A stretch of 64,000 nucleotides of DNA, taken from positions 620,001 to 684,000 of the forward strand of contig NZ_CP092332.1 of the NCBI RefSeq assembly GCF_029866485.1. Direction: 5' to 3'. The notes beneath the pieces are model-generated. The model was not told the origin of the DNA and searched no databases. It saw only the letters and a program-made list of their open reading frames with translations. The translations under genes and the position numbers were made by a program. Numbering within the stretch: the stretch's first letter is position 1; each line of letters starts with the position of its first letter. This document shows, in pieces, positions 43,261 through 51,860 of the stretch. The DNA comes from Flavobacterium keumense. Its GTDB lineage: Bacteria > Bacteroidota > Bacteroidia > Flavobacteriales > Flavobacteriaceae.

Positions 43261-43276
43261 AGTTTCACGTGGAACA
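43261..43276 (-). promoter_or_regulatory. parS-like ParB binding site 1
   Basis: On the minus strand TGTTCCACGTGAAACT: 15 of 16 match to the bacterial parS consensus TGTTnCACGTGAAACA. It lies between the methyltransferase start and the mnmG stop. Confidence 0.75.
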
Positions 43277-43278
43277 AT

Positions 43279-45150
43279 TTATCTTCCCATATAAATCAGT
43301 AAAACTGAAACATCGCTCGGTGATACGCCGCTTATTCTAGAAGCTTGAGCAATAGTAGTGGGTTTAATTTTACTTAGCTTTTGTTTCGCCTCAATTGACA
43401 TTGATTTGATCTTGTGATAATCAAAGTCCTCGGGGATTTTAACTTCTTCCAAACGCGTTAGTTTATCCGCATTGTTTCTTTCCTTTTCAATATAACCCGA
43501 ATATTTTACTTGGATCTCGGCTTGTTCTAACACTTCTTGATCGATATTGTTTTCTTTGACATAGGTAATTACCTTTTCAAACTTTAAAATATCATCCAAA
43601 TCTATTTGAGGTCTAGAAAATATTTTAAACATTTTATCCCCCTGAGAGATTGGTGCAGAAGCTTTAGATTCTAAAATTGGATTCGTTTCTGCTACCGAAA
43701 CACTTGTTTCTTTGAAAAAATTGACCATTTTCTCCGACTCGTTTAACTTAAATTCCATACGGCGCATACGTGCTTCAGAAGCCAAACCAATTTCGTACGA
43801 CATAGGCGTCAATCTAAAATCGGCATTATCCTGGCGTAATAAGGTTCTATATTCAGCACGAGAAGTAAACATTCGATACGGTTCTTCTGTTCCTTTAGTA
43901 ATCAAATCATCAATTAAAACACCTATATAAGCCTCGTCTCTTTTTAAAATTAACGGTGCTTTTTCATGTACTTTTAAGTGGGCATTAATTCCCGCCATTA
44001 ATCCTTGAGAAGCTGCTTCTTCATAGCCTGTTGTTCCGTTAATTTGTCCCGCAAAATACAAGCCTTCAACCAACTTGGTTTCTAAGGTATGTTTTAACTG
44101 AGTTGGTGGAAAATAATCGTATTCAATAGCATAACCTGGCCGTAAAAATTTCACATTTTCAAAACCTGCTACCGAACGCAGTGCTTTAAATTGAATGTCT
44201 TCAGGTAAAGAAGTAGAGAAGCCATTTACATACACTTCGCACGTTTTCCATCCTTCTGGTTCTACAAATAATTGATGTCTTTCTTTATCTGCAAAACGAT
44301 TGATTTTATCTTCAATTGAAGGGCAATATCTTGGTCCCAAACTCTTAATTCGGCCATTAAACATGGGCGAACGATCAAAACCTTCTCTTAAAATATCGTG
44401 AACTTCTAAAGAAGTGTACGTCATGTGACATGATCTTTGATGAATCAACGGAGACGTTACATCAGAATACGAAAACTTATCTGGTTTAGCATCTCCTTTT
44501 TCTTCATTCATTTTAGAATAATCCAACGAACGTCCATCCACTCGAGGAGGTGTTCCTGTTTTCATTCGTCCCGCTTGAAAACCCGCATTTACTAAATCTT
44601 CTGTGATTCCATACGCAGCGCTCTCTCCTGCTCTACCACCACCAAATTGTTTTTCGCCAATATGAATCAATCCATTCAAAAATGTACCATTGGTCAACAC
44701 CACTGATTTGGATTTTATTTCCACTCCAAGAGCTGTTCTAATTCCTTTGATTTTTCCGTTTTCAATAATCAAACCGCTCACCATTTCTTGATAAAAATCA
44801 AGATTGGGAGTGGTCTCCAACATCATTCTCCATTCTTCAGAAAAACGCATTCTATCACTCTGTACTCGTGGCGACCACATTGCTGGTCCTTTGGATTTAT
44901 TCAACATTTTAAATTGAATTGCGGTTCTATCCGATACTATTCCAGAGTAACCCCCCAAAGCATCAATTTCGCGTACAATTTGTCCTTTTGCAATTCCACC
45001 CATAGCGGGATTACATGACATTTGCGCAATGTTTTGCAAACTCATTGTAACCAACAATGTTGTTGAACCTAAATTAGCAGCGGCGGCAGCGGCCTCACAA
45101 CCTGCGTGACCCGCGCCCACAACAATTACATCATACTCGTTTAAAAACAT
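43279..45150 (-). CDS. mnmG: tRNA uridine-5-carboxymethylaminomethyl modification enzyme MnmG
   Basis: A 623-residue FAD enzyme that, with MnmE, modifies U34 of several tRNAs. The dinucleotide fold is VIVVGAGHAGCEAAAAA (about 8-24). Family blocks are SCNPAMGGIAKGQIVREIDA (about 45-64), GTPPRVDGRSLDYS, CPSIEDKINRFADK, and AGQINGTTGYEEAASQGLMA (about 365-384). The C-terminal helical domain ends with ARISGVSPSDVSVLLIYMGR. Length is normal. It is flanked on both sides by parS sites, in keeping with the location of this gene (gidA) near the origin in many bacteria. Confidence 0.98.
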   Translation of the reverse strand: MFLNEYDVIVVGAGHAGCEAAAAAANLGSTTLLVTMSLQNIAQMSCNPAMGGIAKGQIVREIDALGGYSGIVSDRTAIQFKMLNKSKGPAMWSPRVQSDRMRFSEEWRMMLETTPNLDFYQEMVSGLIIENGKIKGIRTALGVEIKSKSVVLTNGTFLNGLIHIGEKQFGGGRAGESAAYGITEDLVNAGFQAGRMKTGTPPRVDGRSLDYSKMNEEKGDAKPDKFSYSDVTSPLIHQRSCHMTYTSLEVHDILREGFDRSPMFNGRIKSLGPRYCPSIEDKINRFADKERHQLFVEPEGWKTCEVYVNGFSTSLPEDIQFKALRSVAGFENVKFLRPGYAIEYDYFPPTQLKHTLETKLVEGLYFAGQINGTTGYEEAASQGLMAGINAHLKVHEKAPLILKRDEAYIGVLIDDLITKGTEEPYRMFTSRAEYRTLLRQDNADFRLTPMSYEIGLASEARMRRMEFKLNESEKMVNFFKETSVSVAETNPILESKASAPISQGDKMFKIFSRPQIDLDDILKFEKVITYVKENNIDQEVLEQAEIQVKYSGYIEKERNNADKLTRLEEVKIPEDFDYHKIKSMSIEAKQKLSKIKPTTIAQASRISGVSPSDVSVLLIYMGR

Positions 45151-45204
45151 TTTTTATTAATTTAATTCCCTCGGTTGGATTATGAATTGAATATATTTTG
45201 CAGA

Positions 45205-45220
45205 TGTTCCACGTGAAACA
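45205..45220 (+). promoter_or_regulatory. parS ParB binding site 2
   Basis: TGTTCCACGTGAAACA, exact match to the parS consensus, in the 45151-45246 gap between mnmG and ybeY. Confidence 0.9.
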
Positions 45221-45246
45221 TCTTGCGTTTAATTTAAAATTACCAG

Positions 45247-45666
45247 CTATTGTTCCACGTGAAACATTGCTAATTTTTCATCTTCTTTATAGCGCATTAC
45301 TTGCTCATCCGATTGTGTTTTGTCTTTGTATCCACAGTAGTGTAACACCCCGTGAACCATTACTCGTTTTAACTCTTCTTCAAACGAAACCTTAAAATCG
45401 TTGGCGTTGTCTTGTACTCTTTCTACCGAAACAAAAATGTCACCATTTAGTTCGTTACCCATCGAATAATCAAAACTAATGATGTCGGTTAACGTGTCAT
45501 GGTTTAAATATTCCAAGTTGATTTTTAAAAGATATTCGTCGTCGCAAAAGATATAATTAATCTCCCCTTCCTTCTTATCTTCTGAAATAATTACTTGAGA
45601 CAACCAAGAAGAAATCGCGTCTTCGTTCTCTAAAGTAAAGTTGGTTTCGTAATTGAAATCGATCAT
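45247..45666 (-). CDS. ybeY: rRNA maturation endonuclease YbeY
   Basis: A 139-residue metal-dependent endonuclease for 16S rRNA 3'-end maturation and ribosome quality control. Landmarks are YLNHDTLTDIISFDYS (about 54-69), then GDIFVSVERV and the metal site MVHGVLHYCGYKD (about 107-119). The third histidine of the canonical H-x3-H-x5-H is replaced: the sequence has GYKD where GYDH is usual. Its last six codons (MFHVEQ) are formed by the parS site 45251-45266. It overlaps the DUF4175 stop by 4 bp (45663-45666), so the genes are translationally coupled. Confidence 0.92.
   Translation of the reverse strand: MIDFNYETNFTLENEDAISSWLSQVIISEDKKEGEINYIFCDDEYLLKINLEYLNHDTLTDIISFDYSMGNELNGDIFVSVERVQDNANDFKVSFEEELKRVMVHGVLHYCGYKDKTQSDEQVMRYKEDEKLAMFHVEQ
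45251..45266 (+). promoter_or_regulatory. parS ParB binding site 3, inside ybeY
   Basis: TGTTCCACGTGAAACA, exact match to the parS consensus, overlapping the last codons of ybeY (stop codon at 45247-45249). Site 2 is 46 bp away in the same orientation. Confidence 0.9.
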
Positions 45667-48600
45667 TTTTTATTAAAATAATTTTGAACCTTTTCGTTAA
45701 AATTCGAGCGCAAAGGTAAGGATTGTCTATTTAATATCTCAATGCTATTCAAATATTCTAACAAAGGCTTGGGTAAAGCATTGGCTGTATTTGAAAATTG
45801 TTTTTTATTGCTTTCTGATTCTCTTTTATTTTCTTCTCCTTGTTGTTGCAACGCTGTTTTTAATTTTAATAATTCTTGTTGAATGTTGTTAGCTTTTTGA
45901 ACGGTTTCGTTCTTAAAACCTTTGTTTAATAATTGCTTTTCCAACTGTTTCATTTGATCTAAAGCAGACTGTCCTTTACCTCCAATTCCTTGCTTTTCTA
46001 ATTCGCTTTCAAGCGCTTCTCGAAGTTTACGTTGCTCTTTATAAAGTTGCATTATCGCCTCAGCATCACCTTCACCTTGTTCTCCACTTTGACCGTTCTT
46101 TTGTGACTTGCCAGATTTGCCTTGCTGTCCATTCTCTTTCATTCCTTGCTTCATTTGTTCGCCCAAGCCTTGTTGCTTTTTAATAATGTCGGGCAATTGC
46201 ATTCCTTGCCCCTGACCTGGCTTTGGTTTTCCACTACTCATTCCCGACAAAGACAGTTGCATATTGAACAGCATATCACTCAGTCTATCCGCTAATTTAT
46301 TGGCGTCTGAAACGGCATATTGTTGGTGTGAAATCCCTTTAGTAAATTGAGAATTGGTTAGGGTTTCAATAGCTTTATCGACATTGTATTGCACATTGCC
46401 CACTTGCTTGGTAATCTCTTCAGCAATTTTAGGATTGCGCAAAGACATCGCAAATAGACTGTCGTCAACATGTTTGAATTGTTGTTTTAGATTCTGTTGA
46501 ATTTTTATGTTTTTATTAAACGAAGGCGAAGCCGATTTCGTCTCTTTAAATTGTTTCATCACCTCTTCTTGAGCATTAGAAAAAGCCAAAAGATTATCTG
46601 TAATTTGTCGCAACATTTTCACATCTTCTTGCAATTGTTCCATTTCAGAAGACTCCATGCTCTCTTGCATTTTTTGAGACATTTCTTTCATTTTATTAGC
46701 GGCTGATTTTTGCTTAGATTGTGCTTTTGGAGTGTTGTTTTGCTGCAATTCGTCCAACGCTTTTTTCAAATCATCGTCAATACTTTTTTCTTTAGATTCT
46801 TGTTTGGGTAAATCCAATGGGGCTTTTAATTCGGTATTGTCTTTTTGAAGATCCTTCAACTCTTGTTGAATCTTATCAAAAGACGCATTAATACTTTCTT
46901 GCTTGTCGGATTTATTTTCTTTTCCGCTGTTAGACAATTGTTCTTGCTTTTCTGAAAGGTGATCTAATTTAGCTGCCAATTGCTGGGCTTTTTTCTCCAC
47001 ATAAAATCGCTTAGTGAGCTCCACCAATTGTGCCAAATTTTTAGTTTGATTTTTACTTTGCTGTTTGTAATTGTCCAATTTTTGAAGCAACTCCTCTGCT
47101 CCTATTTTGTCATTTAGTTTTTGAAGTTCGTCTAACAACTTTTTGTTTTTATCGGATTCTTGAGTGGTTTTTTCAAGACGTTTTACCAAGTCTTCTTTCA
47201 AAGGATCTTTTTGATCCGACTTAAAGCTTTCTAAATTGGCTTTCATCTTTTCTGCAAATTCCTGCATCATTTGTTCTTGGTTTTTTTGACGCTTCAAGAA
47301 ATCTGTTACTTTTTGTTGCTCTTTGAATTCAAACTCGTTTTTCTCTTTTCCTAATTTTTTCAATTTATCTAATTCGACCAATTGCTTTTCCTGAGTCTTT
47401 AACGACTTTTCTAATCCGTTGCTGTTTTCGTTTTGCTGTTGCAAGGATTGTTCTTCTTTCTCTTCGGCTGTGGCCAAACGTGAAGAAAAAACAGCGGATT
47501 TAGTTCGTTTGAAATGATGTATCGCATCATTGTCAAAAACTTCAAAATAGTACTCGTAAACAATTCCTGATTGAACCGGTAAACTACTTGGAAACGAAAA
47601 AATAAATTGATCAAAAGCCGCTGGCTTAATTGCAATTGTTCCACGCTTAGCATTGGCGAGTTTGTCTTTAGGATAATACACAACTTGAAGCCTAGACAAA
47701 CCATAATCATCCGAGATTTGACCCACGCAATAATTGGTTCCCAACTTTAAACTATCTGGAGCATGGCCGACTTGAATAGCGGGGAACTGGTCTTTTACCA
47801 CGGCAAATTGATAATTTAACTTTTCGTGCTGTTTTGCGTTAGCATTGGAACTACTAATTTGATACTCTGTGTTTTGAATAATCGTTTTAGCCAAAATAAA
47901 TTGATTCCCTTTTTTAGCAAAAGAAACGGCCGTTCCAGCACTTTTCCAATTCATTTTTTGAGTGGCTTGGGTCGTAATTTTCCATACTACTTGCGTTCCC
48001 TCAGGAATTATAGCGTTACCTGTTCCTTGAAGGGTTTCGGGTTTCTTTTTCAAATAAGATGGAAACCTCAATTGCATTTCAAAATTGGTTATCGAAGGCA
48101 CTGCAATTACTTGTAATTGATACTCATTGGAACTGATTTCATTCGCTTCCAAATGAAAAGTTAAATCTTGCTTAGGATGGGTAATCGTGTATTTGAATTC
48201 GCCAGGACGAACGGTTTCCATATAATAACTTTCGTTATTGAAAAAAATCATGGTTTTCTCAGGAACCACTTTTCCTTCGGTACGGACACGAATCGTAAAA
48301 TCTTTATTTTCTTCGGTAGTTAAAGTGGTATTGAGAATTTGAAATTGGAAAGGTGCAGGTGGAGCAAATGCCGTATTGAAATGGACCACTCGATTAAAAC
48401 TTTGAAATAACACACTGCTATTGCCAGTTGCATAAAAAAAGAAAATACAACCTATTGGCACTACTACCCAAGGTAAATACTTCTTATTGGCCTTAAAATT
48501 AACTGCATTAGTAAAAGGAATAGGTTGTAATTCGATTGATTTTTGTTGAATAGACGCCAATAACAATTCGGATTGCGCTGTATTTTGTGCCAACTGAAGA

Positions 48601-48932
48601 AAGTTAGTTAGCTTATCTCCTACTTCGTTAAAATGATTCCCAATGATCTCAGACGCTTGTTTATAATTAATTCCCTTTTTTAGTTTAACCAACTTGAAAG
48701 TGGGGAACAAAATCAGCCGAATCAACAAAACCAATTCAACCAAAATAAACACCAAAAACAAAACGGTGCGTGCATTTGGTTTCAGCCATAGAAAATATTC
48801 GATACTCAAAGTGAAAAGAAAATACAGCAATCCTAAACCGAAAAAGAAGATGATTCCCTTGATCAATTCATTTGCGTAATACTTTCTTATGAAAGCTTCT
48901 AATTTCTGATATATGATTTCTTCAGTTGACAA
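45663..48932 (-). CDS. DUF4175 family large membrane/coiled-coil protein
   Basis: A 1089-residue protein. Two spans near the N-terminus (IIFFFGLGLLYFLFTLSI, then TVLFLVFILVELVLLIRLIL) and a third at about 152-172 (LPWVVVPIGCIFFFYATG) are followed by a periplasmic beta-rich region (about 185-480). A very long Lys/Gln/Glu-rich coiled coil follows (about 490-1010), with a Gly/Gln-rich patch near 900-960. The architecture matches the DUF4175 family. Function is unknown; the envelope location and coiled coil suggest a structural or secretion role. ybeY overlaps its end. Confidence 0.9.
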   Translation of the reverse strand: MSTEEIIYQKLEAFIRKYYANELIKGIIFFFGLGLLYFLFTLSIEYFLWLKPNARTVLFLVFILVELVLLIRLILFPTFKLVKLKKGINYKQASEIIGNHFNEVGDKLTNFLQLAQNTAQSELLLASIQQKSIELQPIPFTNAVNFKANKKYLPWVVVPIGCIFFFYATGNSSVLFQSFNRVVHFNTAFAPPAPFQFQILNTTLTTEENKDFTIRVRTEGKVVPEKTMIFFNNESYYMETVRPGEFKYTITHPKQDLTFHLEANEISSNEYQLQVIAVPSITNFEMQLRFPSYLKKKPETLQGTGNAIIPEGTQVVWKITTQATQKMNWKSAGTAVSFAKKGNQFILAKTIIQNTEYQISSSNANAKQHEKLNYQFAVVKDQFPAIQVGHAPDSLKLGTNYCVGQISDDYGLSRLQVVYYPKDKLANAKRGTIAIKPAAFDQFIFSFPSSLPVQSGIVYEYYFEVFDNDAIHHFKRTKSAVFSSRLATAEEKEEQSLQQQNENSNGLEKSLKTQEKQLVELDKLKKLGKEKNEFEFKEQQKVTDFLKRQKNQEQMMQEFAEKMKANLESFKSDQKDPLKEDLVKRLEKTTQESDKNKKLLDELQKLNDKIGAEELLQKLDNYKQQSKNQTKNLAQLVELTKRFYVEKKAQQLAAKLDHLSEKQEQLSNSGKENKSDKQESINASFDKIQQELKDLQKDNTELKAPLDLPKQESKEKSIDDDLKKALDELQQNNTPKAQSKQKSAANKMKEMSQKMQESMESSEMEQLQEDVKMLRQITDNLLAFSNAQEEVMKQFKETKSASPSFNKNIKIQQNLKQQFKHVDDSLFAMSLRNPKIAEEITKQVGNVQYNVDKAIETLTNSQFTKGISHQQYAVSDANKLADRLSDMLFNMQLSLSGMSSGKPKPGQGQGMQLPDIIKKQQGLGEQMKQGMKENGQQGKSGKSQKNGQSGEQGEGDAEAIMQLYKEQRKLREALESELEKQGIGGKGQSALDQMKQLEKQLLNKGFKNETVQKANNIQQELLKLKTALQQQGEENKRESESNKKQFSNTANALPKPLLEYLNSIEILNRQSLPLRSNFNEKVQNYFNKK

Positions 48933-49064
48933 ATACGTCGGCTTTATTTTTAACCAATAAAAGTAACAATTTATAAGAATACACCACTGTTAAAAAAATC
49001 AATCGAAATATCAAGTAATTTGAAGCTATATTTGCAAAAGAATAAAAAGTTAAAAAAAGCTATC

Positions 49065-50570
49065 ATGTTAAAGCCAATTCGTGTGCGTTTTGCACCTAGT
49101 CCAACGGGACCTTTACATATCGGTGGGGTTCGTACCGCCTTATTTAATTATTTGTTTGCCAAGAAAAATAACGGAACTTTCTTCTTACGAATTGAAGATA
49201 CCGACCAAAATCGTTTTGTAGCTGGTGCCGAAGAATACATCTTGGAAGCCTTAAATTGGTTAGGGATTGCACCTGATGAAACCGTTGGAAAGAATGAAAA
49301 ATTTGGCCCTTACCGCCAAAGCGAACGAAAAGAGTTGTACCAGCAATATGCCAATCAATTAATCAATTCTGGAAATGCGTATTATGCTTTTGATACTGCT
49401 GAAGCTTTGGATGCGCATAGAAAACAACACGAAGAACAAGGAAAAACATTCATCTACAACCATCACAATAGAGAAAAATTAGACACTTCGTTAGTGATTT
49501 CTAAAGAAGAAACCGAAAGAAGAATCGCTGCAGGTGAAGAATATGTAATCCGTTTTAAAACTCCTGTAAATGAAACTTTGCATTTACACGACATCATTCG
49601 CGGAGACGTAAAATTTGAAACCAATTTACTAGACGATAAAGTATTATTTAAAAGCGACGGAATGCCAACGTACCACTTGGCAAATATTGTGGACGACCAT
49701 TTGATGGAAACCTCACACGTTATTCGTGGCGAAGAATGGTTGCCTTCTATGCCGTTGCACGTTTTATTGTACCGTGCTTTTGGTTGGGAAGCGCCCGAAT
49801 TTGCTCATTTGCCCTTGATTCTAAAACCAATTGGAAACGGAAAATTATCCAAAAGAGATGGTGATAAAATGGGATTCCCGGTATTTCCATTAGAATGGAA
49901 AACAGAAGAAGGTGTTTCATCAGGTTACAGAGAAAAAGGATTTTTTCCAGAAGCTGTAGTTAACTTTTTAGCCTTATTGGGTTGGAACGATGGAACCGAA
50001 AAAGAATTATTTTCTTTGGAAGAGTTGGTCCAAAATTTCGATTTAAATCGAGTACATAAAGCGGGAGCTAAATTTGATCCTGAAAAAAATAAATGGTTCA
50101 ATCACCAATATTTGATACAACAGCCAGATGCTGATTTGGCGAAAGCCTTCTCTCCTATTTTGACCGAAAAAGGAATTACAATTGAAGAAAATAAATTAAT
50201 TACCATTGTTTCATTAATAAAAGAACGTGCGCATTTTGTTTCTGAATTTTGGGAATTAAGTGACTACTTTTTTGAAGCGCCAAGTTCGTACGATGAAAAA
50301 GCATCCAAAAACTGGAAAGAGGAAACGCCTGCTTTAATGCAAAATTTAATTGCTGTTTTAGACGGGATTCAAGACTTTACTGCTTCAACAATAGAAACGG
50401 TTGTTAAAGAATGGATGACGGCTAATGAAATTGGAATGGGAAAAATAATGCAACCTTTCCGTTTGAGTTTAGTAGGTGCTTTAAAAGGCCCTCACCTATT
50501 TGACATTGCTGAATTGATTGGAAAACAAGAAACCATTCAACGAATTCAAAAAGCAATAGCTAGTTTATAA
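49065..50570 (+). CDS. gltX: glutamate--tRNA ligase
   Basis: A 501-residue class I synthetase that charges tRNA-Glu. The HIGH motif is APSPTGPLHIGGVRTALFN (about 9-27). The KMSKS-type motif is GKLSKRDGDKMG (about 260-271). The bacterial GluRS zinc-binding loop is not obvious. ATG at 49065 begins the catalytic strand; a TTG-started frame from 49020 is rejected. A -7 box TATATTTG lies at 49027-49034, which would place the transcript start near 49041 and supports ATG 49065. It diverges from DUF4175. Confidence 0.97.
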   Translation: MLKPIRVRFAPSPTGPLHIGGVRTALFNYLFAKKNNGTFFLRIEDTDQNRFVAGAEEYILEALNWLGIAPDETVGKNEKFGPYRQSERKELYQQYANQLINSGNAYYAFDTAEALDAHRKQHEEQGKTFIYNHHNREKLDTSLVISKEETERRIAAGEEYVIRFKTPVNETLHLHDIIRGDVKFETNLLDDKVLFKSDGMPTYHLANIVDDHLMETSHVIRGEEWLPSMPLHVLLYRAFGWEAPEFAHLPLILKPIGNGKLSKRDGDKMGFPVFPLEWKTEEGVSSGYREKGFFPEAVVNFLALLGWNDGTEKELFSLEELVQNFDLNRVHKAGAKFDPEKNKWFNHQYLIQQPDADLAKAFSPILTEKGITIEENKLITIVSLIKERAHFVSEFWELSDYFFEAPSSYDEKASKNWKEETPALMQNLIAVLDGIQDFTASTIETVVKEWMTANEIGMGKIMQPFRLSLVGALKGPHLFDIAELIGKQETIQRIQKAIASL

Positions 50571-50592
50571 TTCTAAACTTGGCAAAAAAATA

Positions 50593-50618
50593 AAAGAGGC
50601 TTAATTGCCTCTTTTTTT
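50593..50618. terminator. bidirectional terminator between gltX and the 83-residue gene
   Basis: Stem AAAGAGGC (50593-50600) / GCCTCTTT (50607-50614) with a TTAATT loop; T runs on both strands. The minus-strand stop codon of the adjacent gene (50601-50603) lies in the loop. Confidence 0.85.
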
Positions 50619-50852
50619 ATGGATAAGCCAATCAATAACATACGGAATGGCTAGTTGTAAAATGCGTACATACGAATTAGAAAACACTTTTTTGTAAGAC
50701 GTTAATGCTTCTTGAAAAAGATTTTTGGGTTGTAATGTTTCTTTTGTTTTTTCCACACTCAACAAAATATGTTGCTTATGAATTTCTTTTTCCAGCTTTA
50801 GAATTTCTAAGTCGGCATTAATTTGATCGTAGGATGAATAGTGTTTAGACAT
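50601..50852 (-). CDS. small protein of the YtxH/holin-like cluster
   Basis: An 83-residue protein with an amphipathic N-terminal half (YDQINADLEILKLEKEIHKQ) and a weakly hydrophobic end (NSYVRILQLAIPYVIDWLIH). It matches the small DUF6327-like proteins that follow holin-like genes in flavobacteria, as far as I recall. It starts 2 bp after the upstream gene and ends in the shared terminator. Membrane-associated; function unknown. Confidence 0.8.
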   Translation of the reverse strand: MSKHYSSYDQINADLEILKLEKEIHKQHILLSVEKTKETLQPKNLFQEALTSYKKVFSNSYVRILQLAIPYVIDWLIHKKRGN

Positions 50853-50854
50853 AA

Positions 50855-51205
50855 TTAATCATTAAAAAAGATGGCTGAAAATTTCTCTAAAATAGGTCCT
50901 TCTACAATTTTATCTTTCACTAAAAATAATAATCCTGTAAGAATCAAATAAAATCCTCCAACGATTAGAAAACCCAAAGCGGTATTGTTGAAATAACTTC
51001 CAATAGCAAACGCCGCTGCAATAGAACCAAACAAAATTACCATACTCAAACAAAGTACAATTAAAAGGAATTTAACAATCATTGTGGTTGATTGCATCAA
51101 AACTTTAAAACCACGAAGTTTATAATACTCAATATTGGTTTCTATATACCCTTTTGCGTGTTCTTGAATTTGTTCGGTTTGATTTTTTATTTCTTCAAAA
51201 GCCAT
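50855..51205 (-). CDS. holin-like (phage_holin_3_6/DUF1469) membrane protein
   Basis: A 116-residue inner-membrane protein with two long spans (MIVKFLLIVLCLSMVILFGS, then FLIVGGFYLILTGLLFLV) after a helical cytoplasmic segment (NQTEQIQEHAKGYIETNIEY). This is the Actinobacteria/Bacteroidota holin-X or DUF1469 layout. Despite the name, such genes are chromosomal and usually accompany YtxH proteins, probably in membrane stress. Middle gene of a three-gene operon. Confidence 0.85.
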   Translation of the reverse strand: MAFEEIKNQTEQIQEHAKGYIETNIEYYKLRGFKVLMQSTTMIVKFLLIVLCLSMVILFGSIAAAFAIGSYFNNTALGFLIVGGFYLILTGLLFLVKDKIVEGPILEKFSAIFFND

Positions 51206-51228
51206 AATTTAGGTATTTGGGGTGGAAC

Positions 51229-51558
51229 TTATTTTTGAAGTTTGGCGTTTTGCTCTTTCAATTCGGCTAATTTTTGTTCTAAAAATGAAATAACATCTTC
51301 TGTTTTATAACTCACATTAGAAATCAAATCTTCAAATGAGTCTTCTAAAGTATCTTTGGAAGATGACAATTTATTTTTAAGCTGCTCTGAAACTTCATCT
51401 AATTTTTGTTTCAAATCGTCTTTTGCCTCTTGAAAACCATCTTTTATTTTTTCTCTTGTTTTTGAACCTTTATCTGGAGCAAATAAAATTCCAACTCCTG
51501 CACCAATTAATGCACCTGTTACAAGTGCCAATAAAGAATTTCCTGAAGTACTTGACAT
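51229..51558 (-). CDS. YtxH-domain protein
   Basis: A 109-residue membrane-anchored protein. An N-terminal glycine-rich span, LLALVTGALIGAGVGILFAP, is followed by DKGSKTREKIKDGFQEAK and a long coiled coil. This is the general stress-type YtxH/YhaH family, thought to act at the membrane during stress. It is first in the operon with the holin-like and 83-residue genes. The region upstream (51559-51860) holds only a promoter region and the glnS terminator. Confidence 0.9.
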   Translation of the reverse strand: MSSTSGNSLLALVTGALIGAGVGILFAPDKGSKTREKIKDGFQEAKDDLKQKLDEVSEQLKNKLSSSKDTLEDSFEDLISNVSYKTEDVISFLEQKLAELKEQNAKLQK

Positions 51559-51806
51559 AATTTCTATTTTTTATCAATTGCTACCTTAAAGATACGTTAT
51601 TTTTTTCTTTTTTGAGATAAGAACTCGTTAAACTGTCCTTTTATAAGATAAAAAGTAAATAAATAAGTTTAAATCGATTCATTTTACAAAATAGTATTCT
51701 ATGTTATAAAAAGAAAAATAGTTGCTCAAAATTGATTTATTTAAGCTGTTTTTAATTAGATAAATCAATTAAAAATTAAATAGTAATAAATATCGATTAT
51801 AATAAC

Positions 51807-51830
51807 AAAACCCACTAGTAAGTGGGTTTT
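51807..51830 (-). terminator. terminator of glnS
   Basis: Stem AAAACCCACT (51807-51816) / AGTGGGTTTT (51821-51830), 4-nt loop AGTA, T runs on both strands. It lies 30 bp after the glnS stop. Confidence 0.88.
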
Positions 51831-51860
51831 TAATTTATAAAATTGATACCGTATTCTTTT

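Noticed and set aside
45198..45395. Plus-strand frame containing MFHVKH
   Set aside because: It is the reading of two parS sites and antisense ybeY, not a gene.
49020..49064. TTG-started extension of gltX
   Set aside because: It overlaps the -7 box TATATTTG, and ATG 49065 is in the standard place before the HIGH motif.
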